Below are positions 39,638-46,274 of a DNA stretch of 52,856 nt, in pieces. Each line of letters begins with the position of its first letter. The stretch's first letter is position 1. This DNA comes from a virus. Made by a program: the position numbers and the translations under genes. The notes under the pieces are model-generated. The model was not told where the DNA came from and made no database searches. It saw only the letters and a program-made list of their open reading frames with translations. The stretch spans positions 1 through 52,856 of the IMG/VR virus record IMGVR_UViG_3300040751_001956; one strand, 5' to 3'.

Positions 39638-39790
39638 CTAATCAGAAGGTTTTTCCAACTCGATAATTCGTTCTACATAGTATCTCCTTAAATAAGTGGG
39701 CATCTCAAGAACATCCCTGTGGGTAAACCCCTTTTTAACTAAGAAAATGATTTCAGTATACTGCGCGCTTTTATAGTCCGTAGAAAGGGC
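39638..39790 (-). CDS. 50-residue +1-frame extension of the gp26-like gene (candidate tail assembly chaperone by frameshift)
   Basis: After the slip site TTT-TTT-CGC (plus 39797-39789) the +1 frame is open for 50 codons to TAG at 39640-39638. It encodes ALSTDYKSAQ, then EIIFLVKKGFTHRDVLEMPT and YLRRYYVERIIELEKPSD. The 'G-x-x-x-x-D-V-x-x-M-P-x-Y-L-R-R-Y-Y' pattern is like small gp51-type or tail-chaperone proteins of T4-like phages (my recognition). The frame has no ATG except an internal one that would leave 21 residues. tRNA-Phe on TTT can re-pair with TTC one base on, and the next zero-frame codon, CGC, looked rare: I met none in the parts of the giant gene I translated. The fused product would be 296 aa. 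Confidence 0.6.
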   Translation of the reverse strand, partial: ALSTDYKSAQYTEIIFLVKKGFTHRDVLEMPTYLRRYYVERIIELEKPSD

Positions 39791-40529
39791 GAAAAAAGTC
39801 AACCCCAAAGTCGATTCTAAAAGTGACTTGTTCTCCTGACGGGGCTATAACTTGTTGTGTCAAATCGACACCGGGTTTGTTATCTGCAATATATTTCCTG
39901 AATTTTTGAGAATCAAGAATAGGTAATGTTTCGATAAAGTTCCTAATGTTCATAGGATCAGGATTACCCGCAACAGATTTAATTAATTTTTCCAATCTCT
40001 TCGTTACGATTGGTGGGTTTCCTAAACCATTCCAATTCCTTTCTATCAGACTTAATTCTTCTTCGTCTTTATTGGATAGAAAATTGAAGGTAACATCGAC
40101 ACCCGATTTTTCCATTCTATATGGATAATCACCATTCTCGTCTTCTTTGAGGTTGAATTCTTTATATGTTAATTCAGACAAGTCAACTGTATGTTCAAAA
40201 ACCTCCTCCGTTTTAGGATCTTTAAGACTTAATTTAAGTTCAGGTCCAAATGCGGTGTTCCTTAAAAAAATTAAGATTGCTTGTTGATCTTCTACGGTTA
40301 ATTCCTCTACAGGAACTTCTTTAGTAAGAATCTTTCTTTTAAGTAATTCAGTAATCACATCCCCCTTTGCAACCAAGTTTGGTGAGGATAAGATGTTCTC
40401 ATCCGCAGCAGTTAGGTACGCAACCTTAAGTGCCTTGGTTTTTGAAGGGTACATAAGTCCCCTACTTGGTAATTCAACTACATCATATGCAATTGTTGGG
40501 TCTATCCCATATTGAGGTCTGTCTTCCAT
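39771..40529 (-). CDS. 26: gp26-like baseplate hub / tail chaperone protein, 252 aa
   Basis: The start VELPSRGLMYPSKTKALKVA, then YLTAADENILSSPNLVAKGD, follows the 'L-P-S-x-G-x-x-Y ... T-A-x-x-E-x-I-L' pattern of T4_baseplate/gp26-like proteins of T4-type phages. These sit just before the tape measure, where lambda-type phages encode chaperone G. The zero frame ends RPFYGL and stops at TAA 39771; a frameshift six codons earlier would replace those residues with a 50-residue tail. The gene follows a terminator after the tube gene; its leader contains only an imperfect octamer (GATATTTAATG). Confidence 0.8.
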   Translation of the reverse strand: MEDRPQYGIDPTIAYDVVELPSRGLMYPSKTKALKVAYLTAADENILSSPNLVAKGDVITELLKRKILTKEVPVEELTVEDQQAILIFLRNTAFGPELKLSLKDPKTEEVFEHTVDLSELTYKEFNLKEDENGDYPYRMEKSGVDVTFNFLSNKDEEELSLIERNWNGLGNPPIVTKRLEKLIKSVAGNPDPMNIRNFIETLPILDSQKFRKYIADNKPGVDLTQQVIAPSGEQVTFRIDFGVDFFRPFYGL

Positions 40530-40577
40530 ATAGTTAAAATGTATACATTAAATATCAAAAAGTAAAGTTTATTTAAA

Positions 40578-40609
40578 ATAAAAAAGGGAACCCCGTTAAG
40601 AGTTCCCTT
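40578..40609 (-). terminator. Intrinsic terminator after tail tube gene
   Basis: An 8-bp stem AAGGGAAC / GTTCCCTT (plus 40602-40609 and 40584-40591 read on the minus strand) with a 10-base loop is followed by TTTTTTATTTT. It lies about 24 nt after the tube stop and would give a monocistronic tube transcript. Confidence 0.88.
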
Positions 40610-40633
40610 ATAAATATTAGACAGATTTTTTTC

Positions 40634-41122
40634 TTAGTAAACTTGGATACATCTATCCATTCTCAATGTACAATCGATAGTTGCAAGTGCATCGTTGTTG
40701 TAATCTAATTCGTTGAAGTTCAAATCAGTGATAAATGTTCCTTGTAGAATCCATTTTTCAACTACAACACCTGTTGGGTCTAACATTTCCAACTCAATGT
40801 CTTTCTTGTAACCCGCAGCGTAACCCATTCTACCTGTTACAGACTCTGCGTGTAGTCTGAACCACTCCATCAACGCTTGAGATGCTGAAGGACCAATTGG
40901 ATCTTTGAATTTAACTCTTAATTCATTCCAAACGAATCTACCTGCAACGTAAGTTGATGTATTTAGGAAAGGAATTTCAACAGAGTTGATTTTTGCACTC
41001 GGTCTTGCTGCCGAAGTAACATACCATTCGTTGATACCCAAACTTGAAGGGAATCTAACGATAAATCGGTTAACTCTTTTCGGTTCATAAGGAACCGGCA
41101 TTTTCATTAATAAATCTGCCAT
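40634..41122 (-). CDS. 19: Tail tube protein, gp19-like, 162 aa
   Basis: Main tube subunit. Length equals T4 gp19 (163 aa). Visible: the N-terminal PVPYEPKRVNRFIVRFPSSL, the central SAKINSVEIPFLNTSTYVAG, the 'W-N-E-L-R-V-K-F-K-D-P' strand followed by ASQALMEWFRLHAESVTGRM, and the C-terminal FITDLNFNELDYNNDALATI. All are typical of the gp19/T4-tube family as I know it. The gene stands alone: a TATTTATA octamer 33 nt upstream and a terminator directly downstream, fitting a highly expressed single-gene unit. Confidence 0.93.
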   Translation of the reverse strand: MADLLMKMPVPYEPKRVNRFIVRFPSSLGINEWYVTSAARPSAKINSVEIPFLNTSTYVAGRFVWNELRVKFKDPIGPSASQALMEWFRLHAESVTGRMGYAAGYKKDIELEMLDPTGVVVEKWILQGTFITDLNFNELDYNNDALATIDCTLRMDRCIQVY

Positions 41123-41155
41123 GTCTGTATATTTGTTATCTTTTTATTCTTTTAT

Positions 41156-41163
41156 TATAAATA
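41156..41163 (-). promoter_or_regulatory. Candidate late-promoter octamer (TATTTATA)
   Basis: Minus-strand TATTTATA ends 33 nt before the tube ATG, leaving an A-rich leader (AAAAGAATAAAAAGATAAC). Same long spacing as at the sheath gene. Confidence 0.55.
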
Positions 41164-41375
41164 TATCTCTTATCGAAATATTTTTATTTTGTTTTGGAAA
41201 GTACTTGACTTTGTCAAAAATTTTCCGTATTTTTTTGTTACCCGGTAATATTAGCAAGTAAAATTAAATAAATAATTAAAGTTGCTATTATAATTAGCCA
41301 GTATACCGGGTGTCATCTCAATTTTTACTTTTGGATAGGGGAGGGTCTTACGACTCTCCCTTTTCCTTTTATTAT
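41164..41375. other. Structured non-coding gap between tube and sheath, with plus-strand terminator-like hairpin
   Basis: Three inverted repeats sit in this gene-free stretch. Nested stems GGAAA ... TTTCC and TTGAC-TTT-GTCAA lie at 41196-41226. A distant pair ACCCGGTA (41240-41247) and TACCGGGT (41304-41311) could close a 72-base fold. Hairpin GGGAGGGTC-TTAC-GACTCTCCC (41339-41360) is followed on the plus strand by TTTTCCTTTT. Read on the minus strand the last hairpin has one A-C mismatch and no U-tract. So either a plus-strand small RNA of about 150-180 nt or paired 3'/5' untranslated structures of sheath and tube are possible. No ORF or tRNA seen. Confidence 0.5.
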
Positions 41376-44198
41376 TTAGATGTTCTCGAATGATGCACCT
41401 GTTGGTGTTATCAAGAATTCTACATCAATAAATTCCAATGATCTTGTTGGTTTGACATAAATCTTACCTCTTAGTGTATTTGCATCAATATCCTCAGGAT
41501 CGTTTGATACAGTTACTCGGAATTCGTATAAACCTCTCTCTTTCTTAATTGATTCAAGAATTGGATTTACCAATCTTAAGAACTCATTTCTTACTTGTTC
41601 GTCGTTTTGTTCGAATAATAATCTTACCGCGACTGCCGAAATAAGTTTTCTTGCTCTTAATAACAATCTTCTTACGTTAATTCTATCAAGTGCCGATTCT
41701 CTAACCTGTAAGGTTTTGTTACCCCAAATGATAGTACCCGTATCTGAGAATGTTGCGATTGGGTTAATTCTTGCTTTGTATAGATCATCTCTATTATCCA
41801 AAGTAAGTTTCTTCTTCGCTTTAATTGCGTTTACTAAACCTCTTTGGTAACCCGCTACTGCGAACCAAGGATAAGAAACGTTATCGGTCAATGCGATATT
41901 CTTAACAACTTCACCTGTAGGTGGGATGTATAATTGAGTTGCATTATCCCCATCTCTTACTTGGATCCAAGGCCAATAGGTTGCTGTATAGTTAGTATCT
42001 AAATCAACAGTGTCTAACTGATCAATAATTTCATCAACATCTGACGTGTTAGGTGCGTTTACAATATATAATGAATCCGCTCTATCACCTTCAACCATAT
42101 CGATTGCCTGATTAACCAATGAACTGTGGTTATAGAAATCAATACCCGGTGTTGCGAAGATGTTAATATCTACTGATTCAGGGTTAGAGAATGTTTCAAT
42201 TGCCTGTAAGTATGCGTAGTAATCTGAATTACCCACTGCAGAACTGAATACACCACCGTTGGTTGTGTGTCCACTTACATAAGTGTTCTTACCGAAAATG
42301 TGACCATCTCCATTAGTTCTTGTACCTCTGTAGATATCCCATCCATCGAAACCACCACATACTGCCAATGTGAACTTTCTAAATGATTTTGAATCTAATT
42401 TTCCTTTATCCGCACCTTCTAAATCGTAAGGTGTTGTCTTATAACCTGTCGGTGCATTAACTGATAAGTGGAATCCATGTGAAGTTTGAGACGCCGCATT
42501 TCCTTTATAGTGGAATAAATCAGAATCCAAACCAATTTGACTTGATAAACCTAAAGTTACCTTTCTTACTTTATCACCGTTTGTTAATTCAGGTTCACCT
42601 AAAGAAGAGTACCCAATAACATCACCCGCATCATTGTATTTGGTTTTATATAATATATTACCAATCTTACTTGTACCTAAAAGATCTGAAGTAAATCCTT
42701 TAAATCCAGCAGGGAATGCATCTACAGGGTGATCTTCCGCTAAGTTCAACATAATATATTTAGATCTTAGTTCGTATTCACCATCTGATGTACCAATCTT
42801 TCTACCAATGTACCCCGGTAAATCAGGATTCATTGAACATCTTGAGAACTTCTCAAGTACTGACATATTATCATCAGTGTCATTGAAATCTCTAACGATT
42901 AAATCAAATTCGCCCGTTTCAATATCAATGTTTTGGATTTGTATTTTTACTTGATTGTTTGCTGCGTCACCGTCAGAAATACTTACGATACTAAATAGAT
43001 CTGAAACAGTACCACCTCTCACTTCCGATACGATGGTTGGTGATGCGGGGGTATCCCACTGATTTAAGAAGTCATTGTCGACATCGTGATACACAACATC
43101 AGTAGATAAACCTCTTACTAAACCTAAATCGTGTAAAGATTTTAATAGGTTAGGGTATTCCTCGAATACATAAACAGGGAATTCACCTTTTTTCTTATCA
43201 AAAACATCACTACCCAATACTTTAGATACATACTTTGTTGATGAAACATCTAAAGAACATGTGAATGTTTTAGAACCACTTGTTGATCCAACCGCAGTTA
43301 ATGTGAATTCACCAAGAGGATTAGATCCGATTTCAGTAGATGAAATAGTTATATCGGTATTGCCCGTAACTTCAAGTTCTAATGATTCACCATCATACGA
43401 ACCTCTCGATCTTAATGCCAATACAATCATATTGTCATAGTCGGCGTTTACTTCCGCAGACCACTCATATTGTGAAATGTCCCATCCATTATTTGCTGTG
43501 CTCCACACAAACAAGTATGAATAAACACCATCTATATTTCCTAAACCATCCTCCTTAAAGAATGTGTTGTACCAATTATTATTTGAGTTACTACCAATAG
43601 GTCCTGTGATTTGTAATGAGTCGGTTAATGATGCAGTATCATTCCCATCTACATGACCGATTGTGAACCATGTTCCGTCTTGTACCGTTAATCCTGTTAT
43701 AAAATCAGGGATTGATGTACCGTCGTTTGCTGTTTTGTCAGATAAATCATTGTAGAATGCTGACCCTGCGATACTTAAATCCGTGTTCGCGTTTGGTGTA
43801 GCACCTGATAAACTGTTAACCTGTGAATTAGTTAACGTATCTAAATCTACAGTAATTCCTCCTAATGTTTTAATCCCGAAAGTTTTTAGTGGTTTATATC
43901 CTGTTAAACCTAAAACTCTCGTTACGAAAAGTTGATTTGATTCTTGTAGGTATGATTTTGCAACATATCCTAATTCATATTTAGGGTTACCATCTGAAAA
44001 TTTTACAGGGGAGGTAGGACCAAAATAGGTTTTGAATTCATCAAAATTTCTTATTAGAATTGGTTCAAATGCGGGTCCTTGAATAGTTTCACCCGCCAAA
44101 CCTAAGGTAGTTACACCTACACTTTGAGCTACGAACGTTAGATCCTTCTCTGATGTATACACACCCGGAGAAACGAATACTCTGTTTGAATTTGCCAT
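41376..44198 (-). CDS. 18: Tail sheath protein, gp18-like, 940 aa
   Basis: Contractile sheath subunit. The N-terminus VFVSPGVYTSEKDLTFVAQS and the C-terminal region (LDRINVRRLLLRARKLISAV, then RGLYEFRVTVSNDPEDIDAN and KPTRSLEFIDVEFLITPTGA) are diagnostic of the sheath family. At 940 aa it is far longer than T4 gp18 (659 aa); the extra length lies in the middle (about residues 100-600), where surface-exposed beta domains are usually inserted. Octamer TATTTATA ends 34 nt upstream; the next gene downstream is the tube, as expected. Confidence 0.95.
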   Translation of the reverse strand: MANSNRVFVSPGVYTSEKDLTFVAQSVGVTTLGLAGETIQGPAFEPILIRNFDEFKTYFGPTSPVKFSDGNPKYELGYVAKSYLQESNQLFVTRVLGLTGYKPLKTFGIKTLGGITVDLDTLTNSQVNSLSGATPNANTDLSIAGSAFYNDLSDKTANDGTSIPDFITGLTVQDGTWFTIGHVDGNDTASLTDSLQITGPIGSNSNNNWYNTFFKEDGLGNIDGVYSYLFVWSTANNGWDISQYEWSAEVNADYDNMIVLALRSRGSYDGESLELEVTGNTDITISSTEIGSNPLGEFTLTAVGSTSGSKTFTCSLDVSSTKYVSKVLGSDVFDKKKGEFPVYVFEEYPNLLKSLHDLGLVRGLSTDVVYHDVDNDFLNQWDTPASPTIVSEVRGGTVSDLFSIVSISDGDAANNQVKIQIQNIDIETGEFDLIVRDFNDTDDNMSVLEKFSRCSMNPDLPGYIGRKIGTSDGEYELRSKYIMLNLAEDHPVDAFPAGFKGFTSDLLGTSKIGNILYKTKYNDAGDVIGYSSLGEPELTNGDKVRKVTLGLSSQIGLDSDLFHYKGNAASQTSHGFHLSVNAPTGYKTTPYDLEGADKGKLDSKSFRKFTLAVCGGFDGWDIYRGTRTNGDGHIFGKNTYVSGHTTNGGVFSSAVGNSDYYAYLQAIETFSNPESVDINIFATPGIDFYNHSSLVNQAIDMVEGDRADSLYIVNAPNTSDVDEIIDQLDTVDLDTNYTATYWPWIQVRDGDNATQLYIPPTGEVVKNIALTDNVSYPWFAVAGYQRGLVNAIKAKKKLTLDNRDDLYKARINPIATFSDTGTIIWGNKTLQVRESALDRINVRRLLLRARKLISAVAVRLLFEQNDEQVRNEFLRLVNPILESIKKERGLYEFRVTVSNDPEDIDANTLRGKIYVKPTRSLEFIDVEFLITPTGASFENI

Positions 44199-44232
44199 CG
44201 ATTACTTGAGTTATATTTTTTTATTGTCTTTA

Positions 44233-44240
44233 TATAAATA
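44233..44240 (-). promoter_or_regulatory. Candidate late-promoter octamer (TATTTATA)
   Basis: Minus-strand TATTTATA ends 34 nt before the sheath ATG; the leader contains ACAATAAAAAAATATAAC. Confidence 0.55.
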
Positions 44241-44318
44241 TCTTTGTTTTTAGTAAAGATTTCTCAACTTTTTTATTTTGAGATATTTAAAGATATAATT
44301 GTATCCTTTTTTATCTTT

Positions 44319-44477
44319 ATGAGTATTCGAAAAACAAAAAACCTTAAAATCAGTGATAGGCACCATGATAAACTAAAGTCATACTGTGATGAACATGGTA
44401 TGAAGATTTATAAGGTCGTGGAAATGTGGGTGGATAAGTATTGTACTGATCGAAAAAAGGACCTATATGGTGAATAG
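44319..44477 (+). CDS. Small ribbon-helix-helix-like protein, 52 aa
   Basis: I place the start at ATG 44319 (MSIRKTKNLKISDRHHDKLK), because the longer in-frame start at 44244 adds a hydrophobic, AT-rich leader that looks like intergenic DNA. The pattern 'strand KNLKIS, then helix DRHHDKLKSYCDEHG, then helix KIYKVVEMWVDKYC' resembles short RHH/ParD-type DNA-binding proteins common in phages. It is on the strand opposite to the tail genes and ends one base before the stop of the gp15-like gene (convergent). A regulatory role is inferred. Confidence 0.6.
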   Translation: MSIRKTKNLKISDRHHDKLKSYCDEHGMKIYKVVEMWVDKYCTDRKKDLYGE

Positions 44478-45710
44478 TTAGAATAGATAAGTCACACCAA
44501 TTCTTGCTCCAATTCTCGGTGTCCCTTTCAAAGTAATTTCAGTTCCTGAAGAAATATCAAAGTCTTCCCCTTCTTCTTGTAAAAGACCGTTAATATCTAA
44601 ACTTATTACACTATCAATATTATTAGTCGTGGTGAATGATACTGATGATCCATCATATGTGAAGTATTCGGTAGATACCTGTCTAACGTTACCCTCACTA
44701 TCAACAAAGACACTTGACCTACCTTTATAATAAGTGATGGTTACCTTTGAGTTCTCTCTTGGAGGTTCAACGAATGTAATTTTAGAGGTCAGTGCGACAT
44801 GATAAAAATCAATATCCCTTTCTTGAACAAGACCATTTATTGAAACATTAAATAAAATACCTATGGTTTCTCCTACACTGAATACTGTTTGAAGTCCATC
44901 AGCAGTGAACGTGGCAACAGATATTTCTAAATTTTTAGTGAGATATTTCTTTTCGTAATTATTACTTTGAATAAATTCATTCATTAAGAATAATCTACTC
45001 ACCGCAGGTTTAACCTCGAATTCTTGATCATCAATTAAAAAACCGAGTAAAACGAATCTATAATTTTGAACGTAAAATCTACGAGAATCTAATTCAACGG
45101 GTGTGTTGTCTTCAATATTATCCAATACAATTGGTACATAATGACCTTTCACTGTTGTGTATGCCTGACGTGATGAGAATTTCTGTAGTACTATTTGATT
45201 GAATTTATTTAAATCTCTGAATTTAGTACATACAATACTTACCTCGTAAGTTATATCAATTGCCACGGGTTGAGGTATCTTATATATGTCAGCACCCATT
45301 TGAGTACCATTCCATGTTGGTACTGTTGCATAGTGGAATTGTTGTCTATCAGGTATTGTTCTTTGTAAACTCGGATTAGTTCCCGGCTGTACGTCAGGTC
45401 TTCTAATAACCGCAATAAAAGGTAGGGATGGATTCCCATCCAAATCCGCGAAATCCCACGTGTTTGTAAATTCACCCCATCTCTGTATGGTTAATATTTT
45501 TGGTATAATAGGTACCTGTCCTCCGTCAGATAAAACACTAAAGTTTTGTTTGACAAAGTCTAACATTCCTAAATCCAAATCATCATGAAGTACTGAATCA
45601 GGTAAAAAAGAATCTCCTTGTGTTATTTTATCTAATAACTCCTGTCTTCTCTCCACCAATTCATTTCCTTGGTAAACCTTTACGTTGTTTTTTCTTTTAG
45701 GATATCCCAT
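44478..45710 (-). CDS. 15: Tail sheath stabiliser/completion protein, gp15-like, with tandem C-terminal beta repeats, 410 aa
   Basis: Residues about 65-245 follow the T4 gp15 layout: PVAIDITYEVSIVCTKFRDL (like the T4 'SPIKMIYELSIFTRYEDD' block), then NQIVLQKFSSRQAYTTVKGH and RRFYVQNYRFVLLGFLI. T4 gp15 caps the tail at the sheath end (established). Beyond residue 250 two similar beta modules follow, each with F-T-x-D-G, I/V-x-x-N-G-L-(V/L)-Q-E, D-F and I-T-x-x-x-x-P-R (ending VTITYYKG and IGVTYLF), absent from T4 gp15. The ATG overlaps the stop of the gp14-like gene by one base. Confidence 0.72.
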   Translation of the reverse strand: MGYPKRKNNVKVYQGNELVERRQELLDKITQGDSFLPDSVLHDDLDLGMLDFVKQNFSVLSDGGQVPIIPKILTIQRWGEFTNTWDFADLDGNPSLPFIAVIRRPDVQPGTNPSLQRTIPDRQQFHYATVPTWNGTQMGADIYKIPQPVAIDITYEVSIVCTKFRDLNKFNQIVLQKFSSRQAYTTVKGHYVPIVLDNIEDNTPVELDSRRFYVQNYRFVLLGFLIDDQEFEVKPAVSRLFLMNEFIQSNNYEKKYLTKNLEISVATFTADGLQTVFSVGETIGILFNVSINGLVQERDIDFYHVALTSKITFVEPPRENSKVTITYYKGRSSVFVDSEGNVRQVSTEYFTYDGSSVSFTTTNNIDSVISLDINGLLQEEGEDFDISSGTEITLKGTPRIGARIGVTYLF

Positions 45711-46222
45711 TATACACCTCTAAATTCTGCCTCTTGTGCCGGAACACAAGTTATTGTTCTATAATATGGTTTGAAACCGAACATGTTGTGAGTATTGTCC
45801 GAAGTTACTCTACCATCATTACTTACGGTATAATACCTTATTTTATCCTCTGTTTCAGGATATCCAATGAAGTCACCATATCTAATATCAATACCTAAAT
45901 CCTGTAAGTGATCAATATAAACCGATAAGGTTAAATTACCGGGTTCCAAATATCTAACTGTACCATTCTTATAAGACGAGTTTTTAGGTTGTTCAATTTT
46001 AACTAACGCATTGAACTCGATGGGTGGGAAGAATTTTATCTGATCCTTACCAACCTCCGCATAAACCGCATCGGTATCAGTACTTTCAGTATCAACCCTG
46101 TAAAGAACTAACGTCATATTCAAATCACCGTGTAAATATTCCTTACCCAATTGTAGGTTGAAATCGAAATCCTCATTCGAGAAGAATTTACTAAGTCTTG
46201 TGATTGGTAACTTTTTACTCAT
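45710..46222 (-). CDS. 14: Neck protein, gp14-like, 170 aa
   Basis: The C-terminal half (NLTLSVYIDHLQDLGIDIRY, then GDFIGYPETEDKIRYYTVSN and MFGFKPYYRTITC) resembles the gp14 pattern of 'T-L-S-I ... G-D-L-I-Y-x-P-x-x-x-x-x-x-E-I ... P-F-Y-x-L'. It is shorter than T4 gp14 (256 aa). The gene is directly upstream of the gp15-like gene, as 14-15 are in T4. I start it at ATG 46222 (MSKKLPITRL) rather than 46228, because the TATTTATG octamer overlaps the upstream ATG and leaves the same 3-nt spacing as at gp25. The identification is moderate. Confidence 0.55.
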   Translation of the reverse strand: MSKKLPITRLSKFFSNEDFDFNLQLGKEYLHGDLNMTLVLYRVDTESTDTDAVYAEVGKDQIKFFPPIEFNALVKIEQPKNSSYKNGTVRYLEPGNLTLSVYIDHLQDLGIDIRYGDFIGYPETEDKIRYYTVSNDGRVTSDNTHNMFGFKPYYRTITCVPAQEAEFRGV

Positions 46223-46225
46223 ATA

Positions 46226-46233
46226 CATAAATA
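46226..46233 (-). promoter_or_regulatory. Candidate late-promoter octamer (TATTTATG)
   Basis: Minus-strand TATTTATG ends 3 nt before ATG 46222, in the 52-bp divergent gap shared with the SNF2 gene. Confidence 0.4.
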
Positions 46234-46274
46234 GTTTAAATATTCATTTGAATTCCTTATATTTAAGTAAATGT

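Noticed and set aside
39771-39790. Stop-codon +1 shift at CTA-TAA (prfB-like) for the chaperone fusion
   Set aside because: The CTA-decoding tRNA cannot re-pair with TAT one base on; the TTT-TTT-CGC site upstream is a better candidate.
44244-44318. Longer N-terminus of the RHH-like protein (possible membrane anchor)
   Set aside because: The extra residues are encoded by AT-rich intergenic DNA between divergent genes; the RHH-like core starts at ATG 44319.
46158-46274. Longer N-terminus for the SNF2 protein
   Set aside because: It would lie within the opposing gp14-like gene; the sequence is intergenic-like and hydrophobic, and ATG 46275 starts the conserved protein.
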